A DNA stretch of 64,000 nucleotides, taken from Pseudonocardia sp. MH-G8 (lineage in GTDB: Bacteria; Actinomycetota; Actinomycetes; Mycobacteriales; Pseudonocardiaceae). Under the pieces are notes generated by a model. That model saw only the letters and a list, made by a program, of their open reading frames with translations, did not search any database and had not been told where the DNA came from. Within the stretch, counting starts at the first letter, position 1. Each line of letters opens with the position of its first letter. Of the stretch, positions 7,883 through 15,635 are shown one piece after another. The stretch is from assembly GCF_002262885.1 (NCBI RefSeq), contig NZ_NKYF01000041.1, positions 1 through 64,000 of the forward strand, given 5' to 3'. Position numbers and translations under genes: made by a program.

Positions 7883-9081
7883 GCCGCGGCACCCGCGCGG
7901 GTCGAGAGCGCGTGCACCACGCGCTCCAGCGGACCGCGACCGGCGAGCAGCCGCCACGCCGTCGCCAGCACGAGGGTGACCACCACGAACGCGATGGTGG
8001 ACGGCCACGGGTCGGCCTGCCACCCGGGCGCGGCCACGGTCAGCAGCGCCATCCCCCCGACGTGCGCCGCGTAGACCGTCAGCGCCAGCGCCCCGGCGGC
8101 CACGAGCGGGAACACCGCCCGGGGCCACCGCCGCGCGAGCACCAGGCAGGCGACGAGCACGACGACCGCGACACCGCCGGAGCCGACGATCTCGAACGGC
8201 GTGCCGGTGTGCGGCGCGTCCAGCAGGAGGTAGGCCGGCGTGAGCGTGCCCGTGGCGCCGAGCCCCGAACCGGTCATCAACTCCCACGCGATGTCCGGCG
8301 GGACGCCGAGGCGGGGCGCCATCGCGTCGGCCACCGCCTGCAGGGGTCGTGCACCGCCGAGCACCTCCAGCGCGAACCACGATCCGCCGTAGCCGAGGGC
8401 CACGGCGGCCAGGCCCGCGACGAGCAGCCGAGCGCGGACCGCGGCCGCGCGGAGGTCGAGACGCCCCACGGCGAGGCCGGCGAGCACGAACGGCATCCAG
8501 GTCAGCACCGGGTAGGCGCCGTCGAGCAGCAGCCGCAGCCCGGCGGCACCGGCCGCCGGCCAGGAGGTGAAGTCCGACGCCGTGACGGCGCCGCCCAACG
8601 TGTTCCCGTGCACCACCGTGCTGCGCAGCCAGAACGAGGCCAGCGGGCCGACCACCGCCCAGCCGATCGCCCACGCGAACAGCACGGCCGGGCGGACCCG
8701 CAGGAACGGCAGCGCCAGCACGAACATCACGGCGTAGTAGGACAAGATGATCATCGGGCCGGTGCTGATCTCCGCCAGCCCGACGCCGAGGACGAACAGC
8801 AGCGCGGCGCGAACGGCGATCCGCCGCCGCACCCCGGCGCTCGTCCCCCGGCTGAGCAGGGCCAGCGACACCCCGGCGAGCACCGCGAACAACACCGCCG
8901 AGCGGCCCGCGAACACCTCGAAGACCGCGCCGCCCGGCCCGGGGCTCATGGCGGCGGCCGCCGCGACGTGGACCACGATCATCCCGATTACCGCCAGCCC
9001 CCGTGCCATGTCCACGCCGGCCACCCGACCGGGTCGCACCGTCGTGGCGGGCGAGGACGTCGCACCTGTCGTACCGATCAT
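7879..9081 (-). CDS. Multi-pass membrane protein, DUF418/acyltransferase-like
   Basis: About 400 residues with ten or so hydrophobic helices. The opening RVAGVDMARGLAVIGMIVVH matches the start of DUF418/DUF1624 and heparan N-acetyltransferase-like membrane proteins, where the first helix follows a D-x-A-R-G motif. Members are thought to move acyl groups across the membrane onto envelope sugars or lipids, but this one's substrate is not deducible. The ATG at 9081 was chosen; an ATG at 9117 is also in frame and neither has a strong ribosome site. It is first in the operon with the kinase and response regulator, so its expression may be linked to the signal they sense. Confidence 0.7.
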   Translation of the reverse strand: MIGTTGATSSPATTVRPGRVAGVDMARGLAVIGMIVVHVAAAAAMSPGPGGAVFEVFAGRSAVLFAVLAGVSLALLSRGTSAGVRRRIAVRAALLFVLGVGLAEISTGPMIILSYYAVMFVLALPFLRVRPAVLFAWAIGWAVVGPLASFWLRSTVVHGNTLGGAVTASDFTSWPAAGAAGLRLLLDGAYPVLTWMPFVLAGLAVGRLDLRAAAVRARLLVAGLAAVALGYGGSWFALEVLGGARPLQAVADAMAPRLGVPPDIAWELMTGSGLGATGTLTPAYLLLDAPHTGTPFEIVGSGGVAVVVLVACLVLARRWPRAVFPLVAAGALALTVYAAHVGGMALLTVAAPGWQADPWPSTIAFVVVTLVLATAWRLLAGRGPLERVVHALSTRAGAAA

Positions 9082-9132
9082 GGGAACGATCGTCCGCCGG
9101 CGGTGGCCCCACCGCATCGGAGCACGGGTGGA

Positions 9133-9164
9133 GATCGTTCTCCACCCGCGGGAGGAGAACGATC
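9133..9164. repeat. 11-bp perfect inverted repeat at the end of the E2 gene
   Basis: GATCGTTCTCC (9133-9143) and GGAGAACGATC (9154-9164) are exact complements around a 10-base spacer. The repeat overlaps the stop codon of the E2 gene and lies 50 bases upstream of the next gene on the same strand, beside a partial third copy GGGAACGATC at 9082-9091. It could be a terminator without a T-run, or an operator for the membrane protein-kinase operon. The extra half-site near the start favours the operator reading slightly. Confidence 0.5.
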
Positions 9165-10389
9165 AGAGGTCCGCCATCGCCGACGTCGGCGACTCCACCG
9201 CATCCGCCACGAAGCGCAGGAAGCCACCCGCGGTGCCGCCGTCGCAGACCCGGTGGTCGAAGACCAGCGACAGCTGGACGATCTGCCGGGCCACGATCTC
9301 GCCGTCGACCACCCAGGGCCGGGGGAAGATCCGGCCCATGCCGAGGATCGCGACCTCGGGGTGGTTGATGATCGCGGCGCTGCCGTCCACGCCGAGCACG
9401 CCGTAGTTGTTGAGGGTGAACGATCCGCAGGTCAGATCGGCCGCGGTGCTCGAGCCGTCGCGGGCGGCCGCGGTGAGCCGGCGGATCTCGGCGTCCAGGC
9501 CCCGCATGCCCAGCCGGTGCGCGTCGCGGACGGCGGGCACGACGAGCCCGCGCGCGGTCTGCGCCGCGATGCCGAGGTTGACCCCGTCGAGGTGGGTGAT
9601 CTCGTCGCGCTCGGTGTCCACCCGGGCGTTGAGCTCCGGGAAGCGGGCGAGCCCGGCCACGACGAACCGGGCGACCATCGCGAGGACGCCCGGCGCGGAC
9701 CCCTGCGCGGCGAGCGCGGCCCGCAGCTCCAGCAGGGCCGTCGCGTCGACGTCCACCCAGGTGGTGGCCTCGGGGATCTCGCTGCGGCTGCGGGTGAGGG
9801 TCTCGGCGACGGCCTTGCGCATCCCGCGTAGCGGCACCCGGGTGCGGATCGCCAGGCCGGTCCGCCCGTCGACGGCGGCGGGCTCGTCCGTGGCCACCGC
9901 CTCGACGTCGCGGCGCGTGATCACGCCGTGCGGGCCCGTGCCGGTGAGGGTGGCGAGGTCGACGCCCCGCCGCCGGGCGAGCTGACGGACGATCGGTGAC
10001 TTCACGGCGGGCCGCGCGGCCACCGGGGCCGAGGTCGGGGCCGGGGCCGTACGGCGACGGCGGCGCGGCGGCGCCTCGGACGTGCCGTAGCCGATCAGGA
10101 CGTTGCCCGACCCGGCCCGCTCCTCCTCGACGTAGGTCTCGGAGGCCGCGGAACTCTCCACCGAGAGCAACGGCTCCCCCACCGCGAGGGTCGCACCCTC
10201 CTCGCCGTGGCGCTGCGCGACGACGCCCGCGAACGGCGACGGGACCTCGACCACCGCCTTGGCCGTCTCGACCTCGGCGACCGGGGCGTCGACCGCCACG
10301 GTGTCGCCCACCGCGACCAGCCACCGGACGAGCTCGGCCTCGGTGAGCCCCTCGCCGAGGTCGGGCAGCATGAAGACCTGCGTGCTCAT
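9163..10389 (-). CDS. bkdC: E2 component of branched-chain 2-oxoacid dehydrogenase (dihydrolipoyl acyltransferase)
   Basis: A 408-residue protein with the standard E2 layout. A single lipoyl domain spans residues 1-78 with the lipoylated lysine K44 in VETAKAVVEV. A linker with a short basic run (RRRRR) precedes the peripheral subunit-binding domain at about 130-162 (SPIVRQLARRRGVDLATLTG). The catalytic acyltransferase core from about 180 ends with DHRVCDGG (H379). It transfers the acyl group from E1-bound intermediate to CoA. The ATG at 10389 overlaps the E1-beta stop as ATGA. The E3 (lipoamide dehydrogenase) gene is not in the window and is presumably shared from elsewhere. One lipoyl domain and the E1-alpha/beta partners favour the branched-chain type over pyruvate dehydrogenase. 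Confidence 0.92.
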   Translation of the reverse strand: MSTQVFMLPDLGEGLTEAELVRWLVAVGDTVAVDAPVAEVETAKAVVEVPSPFAGVVAQRHGEEGATLAVGEPLLSVESSAASETYVEEERAGSGNVLIGYGTSEAPPRRRRRTAPAPTSAPVAARPAVKSPIVRQLARRRGVDLATLTGTGPHGVITRRDVEAVATDEPAAVDGRTGLAIRTRVPLRGMRKAVAETLTRSRSEIPEATTWVDVDATALLELRAALAAQGSAPGVLAMVARFVVAGLARFPELNARVDTERDEITHLDGVNLGIAAQTARGLVVPAVRDAHRLGMRGLDAEIRRLTAAARDGSSTAADLTCGSFTLNNYGVLGVDGSAAIINHPEVAILGMGRIFPRPWVVDGEIVARQIVQLSLVFDHRVCDGGTAGGFLRFVADAVESPTSAMADL

Positions 10390-11372
10390 GCCGCGCCCTC
10401 GTCCCACTGCAGCGCGTCGACGGCGTCGAGGATCCGGTCGACACCGGGCAGGTGGTGCTGCTCCAGCTTCGGGGGCGGGTAGGGCACGTCGAACCCGGTG
10501 ACCCGCCGCACCGGCGCCTCCAGGTGGTGGAAGCACCGTTCGGTCACACGGGCGACGATCTCCGAGGCCACCGAGGCGAACCCCGGCGCTTCCGCGACGA
10601 CCACCGCGCGCCCGGTGCGCACGACCTCGGCGCAGACGGTGTCGTCGTCGAACGGCACGATCGAGCGCAGGTCCACCACGCCGACGTCGCGCCCCTCGGC
10701 CGCGGCCTGCTCGGCGGCGGCCAGCGCGACCGGCACCGACGGCCCGTAGGCGATCAGCGTGGCGTCCCGGCCGGGCCGGCGGACCACCGCGCGCCCGATC
10801 GGGGGCACGGCGACGGCGACGTCGACCTCCTCCTTGGCGAAGTAGTGCTTCTTCGGCTCCAGGAACACCACGGGGTCCGGCCACTCGATCGCCGCCCGCA
10901 GCAGCCCGTAGGCGTCGGTGTTCGTCGCCGGCGCGACGACCGTCAGCCCCGGGGTGTGCGCGTAGTAGGCCTCGGAGGAGTCGCAGTGGTGCTCCACGCC
11001 GCCGATGCCGCCCGCGTAGGGGATCCGGATGACCATCGGCAGGCGCATCCGCCCGCGCGTGCGGTTGCCGAACTTGGCCACGTGGCTGGCGATCTGCTCG
11101 AACGCCGGGTAGGCGAAGGCGTCGAACTGCATCTCGACCACCGGGCGCATGCCGTTCATGGCCATCCCGACCGCCATCCCGACGATACCCGACTCGGCCA
11201 GCGGGGTGTCGAAGCAGCGGGCCTCGCCGAAGTCGCGGGTCAGGCCGTCGGTGACGCGGAAGACCCCACCGAGCGGGCCGACGTCCTCGCCGAACACGAC
11301 CACCGAGTCGTCGGCGGTCATCGCGTCGCGCAACGCCGTGCCGATCGCCTGCGCCATCGTCATCTTCGGCAC
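10386..11372 (-). CDS. bkdB: E1-beta subunit of branched-chain 2-oxoacid dehydrogenase
   Basis: A 328-residue transketolase-like subunit with the TPP pyrimidine-binding region (VVVFGEDVGPLGGVFRVTDG), the PLAESGIVGMAVGMA segment and the C-terminal transketolase domain (DVGVVDLRSIVPFD). With E1-alpha it decarboxylates branched-chain 2-oxoacids and passes the acyl group to the lipoyl arm of E2. The GTG at 11372 follows GAGGAGG by ten bases and lies five bases after the E1-alpha stop; an ATG at 11363 is less well placed. The length is usual for the family. Confidence 0.93.
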   Translation of the reverse strand: MPKMTMAQAIGTALRDAMTADDSVVVFGEDVGPLGGVFRVTDGLTRDFGEARCFDTPLAESGIVGMAVGMAMNGMRPVVEMQFDAFAYPAFEQIASHVAKFGNRTRGRMRLPMVIRIPYAGGIGGVEHHCDSSEAYYAHTPGLTVVAPATNTDAYGLLRAAIEWPDPVVFLEPKKHYFAKEEVDVAVAVPPIGRAVVRRPGRDATLIAYGPSVPVALAAAEQAAAEGRDVGVVDLRSIVPFDDDTVCAEVVRTGRAVVVAEAPGFASVASEIVARVTERCFHHLEAPVRRVTGFDVPYPPPKLEQHHLPGVDRILDAVDALQWDEGAA

Positions 11373-11377
11373 GCTCG

Positions 11378-12433
11378 TCAGGCCTCCTCGAGCTCGGCCC
11401 GCAGCGCCGCGCGCTGCACGACCAGCTGGGGCGTCGGCGTCGCGTAGACGTGGGCGAACAGCTCCTCCGGGTCGGCCGGTGCCTCCGCGCCCATCCCCGC
11501 CCGCACGTGCGCCGCCATCTCCTCCGCCGCCGCGGCGACCTCCCGCTCGACGTCCTCGGTGAGCACGCCCGCGGCGCCGAGGTGGGCCCGCAGCCGGACG
11601 ATCGGGTCGCGCCCGGCCCACTCGCGCACCTCGGCGTCCGCGCGGTAGCGGGTGGCGTCGTCGGCGTTGGTGTGGGCCTCCATGCGGTAGGTGTCGGCCT
11701 CGACGAGCGTCGGGCCCTCCCCCGCGCGGGCCCGGGCCACGGCGTCGCCGAGCACCGAGGTCAGCGCCGCGAGGTCGTTGCCGTCCACGCGCACGCCCGG
11801 CATCCCGTAGCCGACGGCCTTCGCGGCCAGCGACGGCGCCACCGACTGCCGGGCCAGCGGCACCGAGATCGCGTACTTGTTGTTCTGCACGAAGAACACC
11901 ACCGGCGCCGCGAACACGGCGGCGAAGTTGCAGGCCTCGTGGAAGTCGCCCTCGCTGGTGGCGCCGTCGCCGCACAGCGCCATCACCACGGTGCCCTCAC
12001 CCTTGAGCCGCGCCGCGTGCGCCACCCCGACCGCGTGCAGCAGCTGCGTCGCCAGCGGTGTGGCCTGCGGTGCCACACGGTGGGCGGCGGGGTCGTAGCC
12101 GCAGTGCCAGTCGCCGCGCAGCATGCTCAGCACCTCCACCGGGTCGACCCCGCGGGCGACGATCGCGGCCGTGTCCCGGTAGGTCGGGAAGAGCCAGTCC
12201 CCGTCGCCGAGCACCGAGGCGCACGCCACCTGGCACGCCTCCTGGCCCCGCGACGACGGGTACACCGCGAGCCGGCCCTGCCGCACGAGCGCGCCCGCCT
12301 GCTCGTTCAGCCGGCGGGCCAGTGCGAGCTGCCGGTAGCCGTCGAGCAGGGCCGTCGGGTCGGGCGCCTCCTGCCCCTCCCGCAGGCGTCCGGACTCGTC
12401 CAGGAACCGCACCGTGGCGACATCCGTGCCCAT
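11378..12433 (-). CDS. bkdA: E1-alpha subunit of branched-chain 2-oxoacid dehydrogenase
   Basis: A 351-residue thiamine-diphosphate-dependent subunit. The TPP motif reads GDGATSEGDFHEACNFAAVF and closes at the NN of FFVQNNKYAIS. The segment around YRMEAHTNADDATRYR matches the phosphorylation-loop region of this family, and YPSSRGQEA near residue 57 is typical. It is the first gene of the bkd operon and is divergent from an Lrp/AsnC gene, as in other actinobacterial branched-chain dehydrogenase loci. The ATG at 12433 has GGAGG eight bases upstream. Confidence 0.93.
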   Translation of the reverse strand: MGTDVATVRFLDESGRLREGQEAPDPTALLDGYRQLALARRLNEQAGALVRQGRLAVYPSSRGQEACQVACASVLGDGDWLFPTYRDTAAIVARGVDPVEVLSMLRGDWHCGYDPAAHRVAPQATPLATQLLHAVGVAHAARLKGEGTVVMALCGDGATSEGDFHEACNFAAVFAAPVVFFVQNNKYAISVPLARQSVAPSLAAKAVGYGMPGVRVDGNDLAALTSVLGDAVARARAGEGPTLVEADTYRMEAHTNADDATRYRADAEVREWAGRDPIVRLRAHLGAAGVLTEDVEREVAAAAEEMAAHVRAGMGAEAPADPEELFAHVYATPTPQLVVQRAALRAELEEA

Positions 12434-12471
12434 ACCCGCACCTCCATCGGTGAGCCGACCCGAAGAGATGT

Positions 12472-12527
12472 TGCCGCTGCGGCAGGCCAACTGGCTATGC
12501 TCAGAGCCAAAGCCGAGACGGTTGGCT
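12472..12527. promoter_or_regulatory. Palindromes in the divergent bkd operon/Lrp gap, candidate Lrp-type operator
   Basis: Three symmetric elements fall within 56 bases: TGCCGC-T-GCGGCA (12472-12484), GCCA-AC-TGGC (12486-12495), and AGCCAA (12505-12510) facing TTGGCT (12522-12527). The element GCCAA recurs in phase about 20 bases apart (12486, 12506), fitting the multi-site, helically phased binding of Lrp/AsnC proteins. The neighbouring regulator at 12595 is the likely ligand. Confidence 0.5.
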
Positions 12528-12594
12528 GGAGCAGCGCGCTCGGTCGCGCCGATCGGCCGCCCGCGAACCGCCGCACCGCCCGGGAGCGAGACGA

Positions 12595-13032
12595 GTGGAC
12601 ACCACCCTCGACGACACCGACCGCCGGATCATCGCCGCGCTCGAGGCCGACGGCCGGCTGTCCGGCCGCGCGCTCGCCGAGCGCGTCACGATCTCCCGGG
12701 CGAACGCCTACGCCCGGCTCGAACGGCTCGTCGCCGACGGCGTGATCACCGGGTTCACCGCGACCGTCGACCCGCTGAAGGTGGGCCTGAACACCTCCGC
12801 CTACGTCACGCTGTCGGTGCGCCAGAACAGCTGGCGCGACCTGCGCGAGCAGCTGCGGCAGATCCCCGAGGTGCGGCACATGGCGCTGATGGGCGGCGAG
12901 TTCGACGTCATGCTGCTGGTCCGGGCCGCCGACAACGACGCGCTGCGGCGCGTGGTCCTGGAACAGCTCCAGGCCATCCCCGGCGTGCTCGCCACCCGCA
13001 CGTTCCTGATCTTCGAGGATGCGGCGGGCTGA
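12595..13032 (+). CDS. bkdR: Lrp/AsnC-family regulator, likely controlling the bkd operon
   Basis: A 145-residue protein. The N-terminal winged helix-turn-helix is LDDTDRRIIAALEADGRLSG to about residue 50, and a C-terminal RAM (ligand-binding, alpha-beta sandwich) domain contains MGGEFDVMLLVRAADNDALR and a final PGVLATRTFLIFE strand. The GTG at 12595 is used. It is transcribed away from bkdABC and probably senses a branched-chain amino acid or oxoacid, as BkdR-type regulators do. The symbol is given by context and is less certain than the family. Confidence 0.85.
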   Translation: MDTTLDDTDRRIIAALEADGRLSGRALAERVTISRANAYARLERLVADGVITGFTATVDPLKVGLNTSAYVTLSVRQNSWRDLREQLRQIPEVRHMALMGGEFDVMLLVRAADNDALRRVVLEQLQAIPGVLATRTFLIFEDAAG

Positions 13033-13101
13033 CACCGCGTTTGGCCCGATCCGCACCGGGCACCGTGGGATCTACGGGACGACCGATCCAGGAGGCCGAC
13101 G

Positions 13102-13263
13102 GTGGACGACGATCGCGCGAGATGCGCCCGGGAACCGCAGTACCGGCTCCTCCTGCGGGCCCACCGCCCGTCCGAGGTGTTCCGCGAGACCAGCACCCAG
13201 GTGCAACGGCCGTCGCCGGCGCAGCTGGACGAAGTACCCCCGCCCCGGAGTTCCGAGCAGTAG
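13102..13263 (+). CDS. Small hypothetical protein (53 residues)
   Basis: A GTG at 13102 is preceded by AGGAGG with a six-base spacer, an ideal ribosome site, and opens a frame to TAG at 13263. The product is arginine-rich and charged (VDDDRARCAREPQYRLLLRA at the start) and has no signal or membrane segment. It resembles no family I know. The strong ribosome site is the main support; it lies 69 bases after the Lrp gene and could be co-transcribed with it. Confidence 0.45.
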   Translation: MDDDRARCAREPQYRLLLRAHRPSEVFRETSTQVQRPSPAQLDEVPPPRSSEQ

Positions 13264-13330
13264 CGCCACCTGCGGCCACGGCGCGGGACGGCACCGCGTC
13301 GCCGAGCTGATCACGAGCCCGGCCGGAGCA

Positions 13331-13879
13331 TCAGGACGACTGCGCATCGGGCGGCTCGACGGTCGGGAAGAAGATCGCACTGACCAGGTGCGGGCTGCGC
13401 CCCGGCGCGGGGCCGTTGCCGGCCAGCGACGTGAGGAGGTCGCGCAGCACGCCGATCATCTCGTCGCGCTCGGCGGGGCTGAGCCAGACCACGCCCTGCC
13501 GGTACCCCACCGAGTCGGCGGCCGGATCGGCGCCGTCCCGGTCGAGGTAGGCGTTGAACTCGGCGAGCAGCGCGGCCGTCGCGGCGGCGAACCCGCGGCG
13601 GTGGTCGTCGGTGGACATCGACGCGGCCGCATCGGTGTCGATCGCCGCCCGGCCGCGGCGGAGCCGGTAGTGGCGCTCGACGGCACCGTGGACGCGCTGC
13701 TCGTCTACGACCTCCAGCACGCCACCCTCCACCAGCAGCGCGACGTGCCGGTACACCGTCGTGCGGGGCACGTCTGCCAGGCGGGCGCAGAGCTCGGACG
13801 TGGTGCGCGCTCGTGACCCCGACATGACGTGCACGACGCGCAGCCGGACCGGGTGCAGGAGCAGGTCGAGGGTATCCAC
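13331..13879 (-). CDS. Winged-helix (ArsR-like) transcriptional regulator
   Basis: A 182-residue protein. Residues 1-70 form a winged helix with DLLLHPVRLRVVHVMSGSRA followed by TTSELCARLADVPRTTVYRH and a wing (GVLEVVDEQRVHGAVERHYRL). The rest is a helical domain (about 90-160) seen in ArsR/PadR-like regulators that sense small molecules. It is divergent from the erythromycin-esterase homologue, with a 62-base gap holding a palindrome. It probably represses that gene and itself. The GTG at 13879 is the only good start. Confidence 0.75.
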   Translation of the reverse strand: MDTLDLLLHPVRLRVVHVMSGSRARTTSELCARLADVPRTTVYRHVALLVEGGVLEVVDEQRVHGAVERHYRLRRGRAAIDTDAAASMSTDDHRRGFAAATAALLAEFNAYLDRDGADPAADSVGYRQGVVWLSPAERDEMIGVLRDLLTSLAGNGPAPGRSPHLVSAIFFPTVEPPDAQSS

Positions 13880-13888
13880 GTCGCGATG

Positions 13889-13922
13889 ATCCCACTACTG
13901 GTACCGTTCCCAAAGTTGGGAT
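13889..13922. promoter_or_regulatory. Palindromic operator between the ArsR-like regulator and the esterase gene
   Basis: TCCCAA-AG-TTGGGA (13908-13921) is a perfect 6-bp-arm palindrome. A further ATCCCA at 13889-13894 mirrors TGGGAT at 13917-13922. The elements sit in the short gap upstream of the esterase ATG at 13942 and the regulator GTG at 13879, where a dimeric repressor would block both promoters. Confidence 0.55.
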
Positions 13923-13941
13923 TGCGAGCGGAGGAGAAGCG

Positions 13942-15297
13942 ATGGCGACCACGACACCGCCGCCGGCGCGCCTGAGTGGCGATGCGGTGCGCCCGCTCGC
14001 GACGCTGGACCCGGCGGCACCCACCGACGACCTCGCCTGGCTCGACGACGCGATCGGCGACGCGCGGGTGGTGGCGATCGGCGAGAGCGCGCACTTCAAC
14101 CGCGAGTTCGCCCTCCTGCGCCACCGCGTGCTGCGGCACCTGGTCGAGCGGCACGGGTTCAGCGCGTACGCGATGGAGTCCGGGTTCGTCGAGGGGTGGC
14201 AGACCGACGCCTGGGTCCGCGGCGGGGCGGACGGCGACCGGCTCGACGACGCACTGGCGAACGGCATCACGTCGCTGATGGGCCTGAACAGGCAGATGCG
14301 CGCACACCTCGAATGGATGCGGCAGCACAACCGCACCGGCCGCCCGGTCGGCTTCTACGGCATCGACGTACCCGGCTCGACCGTCTCCCCGCTGCCCGGC
14401 CTCGACGCCGTGCGCGCGCACTTCGCCGTTGCCGACCCCGGGTTCGTCCTCGACCCGGCCCTCCGCGACACCGCCGCTGCCTACGCCGGGCCCTCCACGT
14501 TCGCCGCAGGCGCGGCCGTCGCCGCCTACCGGGCGCTCGCCCCCGAGCGCCGCGACGCCCTCACCTCGGGCCTCGCCGACCTGGCCGCCCGCATGCGGGC
14601 CCACCGCTTCGACCACCTGCAGCGCACCACGGTGGAGGAGTACGAGCGCGCGTTGCACAGCCTGCACCTCACCGTCGGCCTGGACGCGATGCACCGCGAA
14701 CTGGCGCGCGGCAGCGTCGACGGCACGATGTCGAGCATCCGCGACGCCGCGATCGCGGACACCGTCGAGTGGATCCTGCGCCGCGAGGGCCGGCTCGTCG
14801 TCGCGGCCCACAACGGCCACGTCCAACGCCATCCCGTCGCCGTGCCCGGCATGCTGCCGACGGCCACGACGATGGGCATGCACCTCGCCGAGCGGCTGGG
14901 CGAGGACTACCTGGTGATCGGCACGACCTCGGGCACCGGCGAGACCCTGAACATCGGCGGCGACTTCTACACAGGCCGGTTCTTCACCGACCTGGATCCG
15001 CCCGGTGCCGGCACCCTCGACGCGCTCATGGCCGCGAGCCACGACGGGCCGTTCGCGGTCGACCTGCGGCGGCTCTCGCCTGCCGACGCAGGCGCCGTCG
15101 CGGCCGCCCCCCGGCACCGCATGGGAGCGCTCGACGGCGACGTGCGCCCCCTCGACGCCTTCGACCTCGTCGTCCACCTCCCGCACGTCACCGCTGCGGA
15201 CCCCGATCCCGCGGCCCTCGCGCACGCGCCGGCCGACGTCCAGGCGGCGTTCGCCCGGTGGATGTCGAGCGGGGTGCATCCACCGCAGCCTGCGTGA
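13942..15297 (+). CDS. Erythromycin esterase family protein
   Basis: A 451-residue protein with the family hallmarks: VVAIGESAHFNREF near residue 45 (conserved G-E-x-x-H), ESGFVEGW, YGIDVPGS, and the late AAHNGHVQRHP block with the conserved H-N-x-H. Known members (EreA/EreB) hydrolyse the macrolactone ring, but many homologues act on other or unknown substrates. GGAGGAGAAGC precedes the ATG at 13942. The dedicated divergent regulator and palindrome suggest inducible expression. Calling it macrolide resistance would be inference; an antibiotic-modifying or succinoglycan-synthesis-type role are alternatives. Confidence 0.82.
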   Translation: MATTTPPPARLSGDAVRPLATLDPAAPTDDLAWLDDAIGDARVVAIGESAHFNREFALLRHRVLRHLVERHGFSAYAMESGFVEGWQTDAWVRGGADGDRLDDALANGITSLMGLNRQMRAHLEWMRQHNRTGRPVGFYGIDVPGSTVSPLPGLDAVRAHFAVADPGFVLDPALRDTAAAYAGPSTFAAGAAVAAYRALAPERRDALTSGLADLAARMRAHRFDHLQRTTVEEYERALHSLHLTVGLDAMHRELARGSVDGTMSSIRDAAIADTVEWILRREGRLVVAAHNGHVQRHPVAVPGMLPTATTMGMHLAERLGEDYLVIGTTSGTGETLNIGGDFYTGRFFTDLDPPGAGTLDALMAASHDGPFAVDLRRLSPADAGAVAAAPRHRMGALDGDVRPLDAFDLVVHLPHVTAADPDPAALAHAPADVQAAFARWMSSGVHPPQPA

Positions 15298-15319
15298 CGG
15301 GCGAGAGCGGTGCCGGACG

Positions 15320-15487
15320 ATGATCACCGACGTCACCGACGAGGACGCGGGCGTCGCGTCCGGCGTCCAGAGGTGCGTCGACCGGCTCGGCGGGGCGACC
15401 GGCCTCGCGCTGCTGGTCGGAATCGCCTTCGCCGCCTCCGGGGAGCCGGGCGCGGCGGCGCAGGTGGGGGCCCGCCGCGATGCGTGA
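15320..15487 (+). pseudogene. Remnant of a multidrug MFS transporter
   Basis: The frame reads DEDAGVASGVQRCVDRLGGA and then a single hydrophobic helix GLALLVGIAFAASG. This matches the region near helix 13 of 14-helix drug:proton antiporters (typically EAGLASGLLNT..QLGGALG). Only about 55 residues survive, with no transporter sequence upstream. It lies just after the esterase gene, suggesting a lost resistance pair or insertion scar. Confidence 0.55.
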
Positions 15488-15635
15488 TCAGCCGACGGCT
15501 TGCGCCGAACCGATGTGCGACGCGCGCCGAACACCCGGCTGAACGTCGACGCACCCACTGTGGAGGACCCGGCCACGATGCGACCCACACCTGGAGCCAC
15601 GCTCCTGCTCCCCCGCGCCGCCTGAGCGGCTCGCG

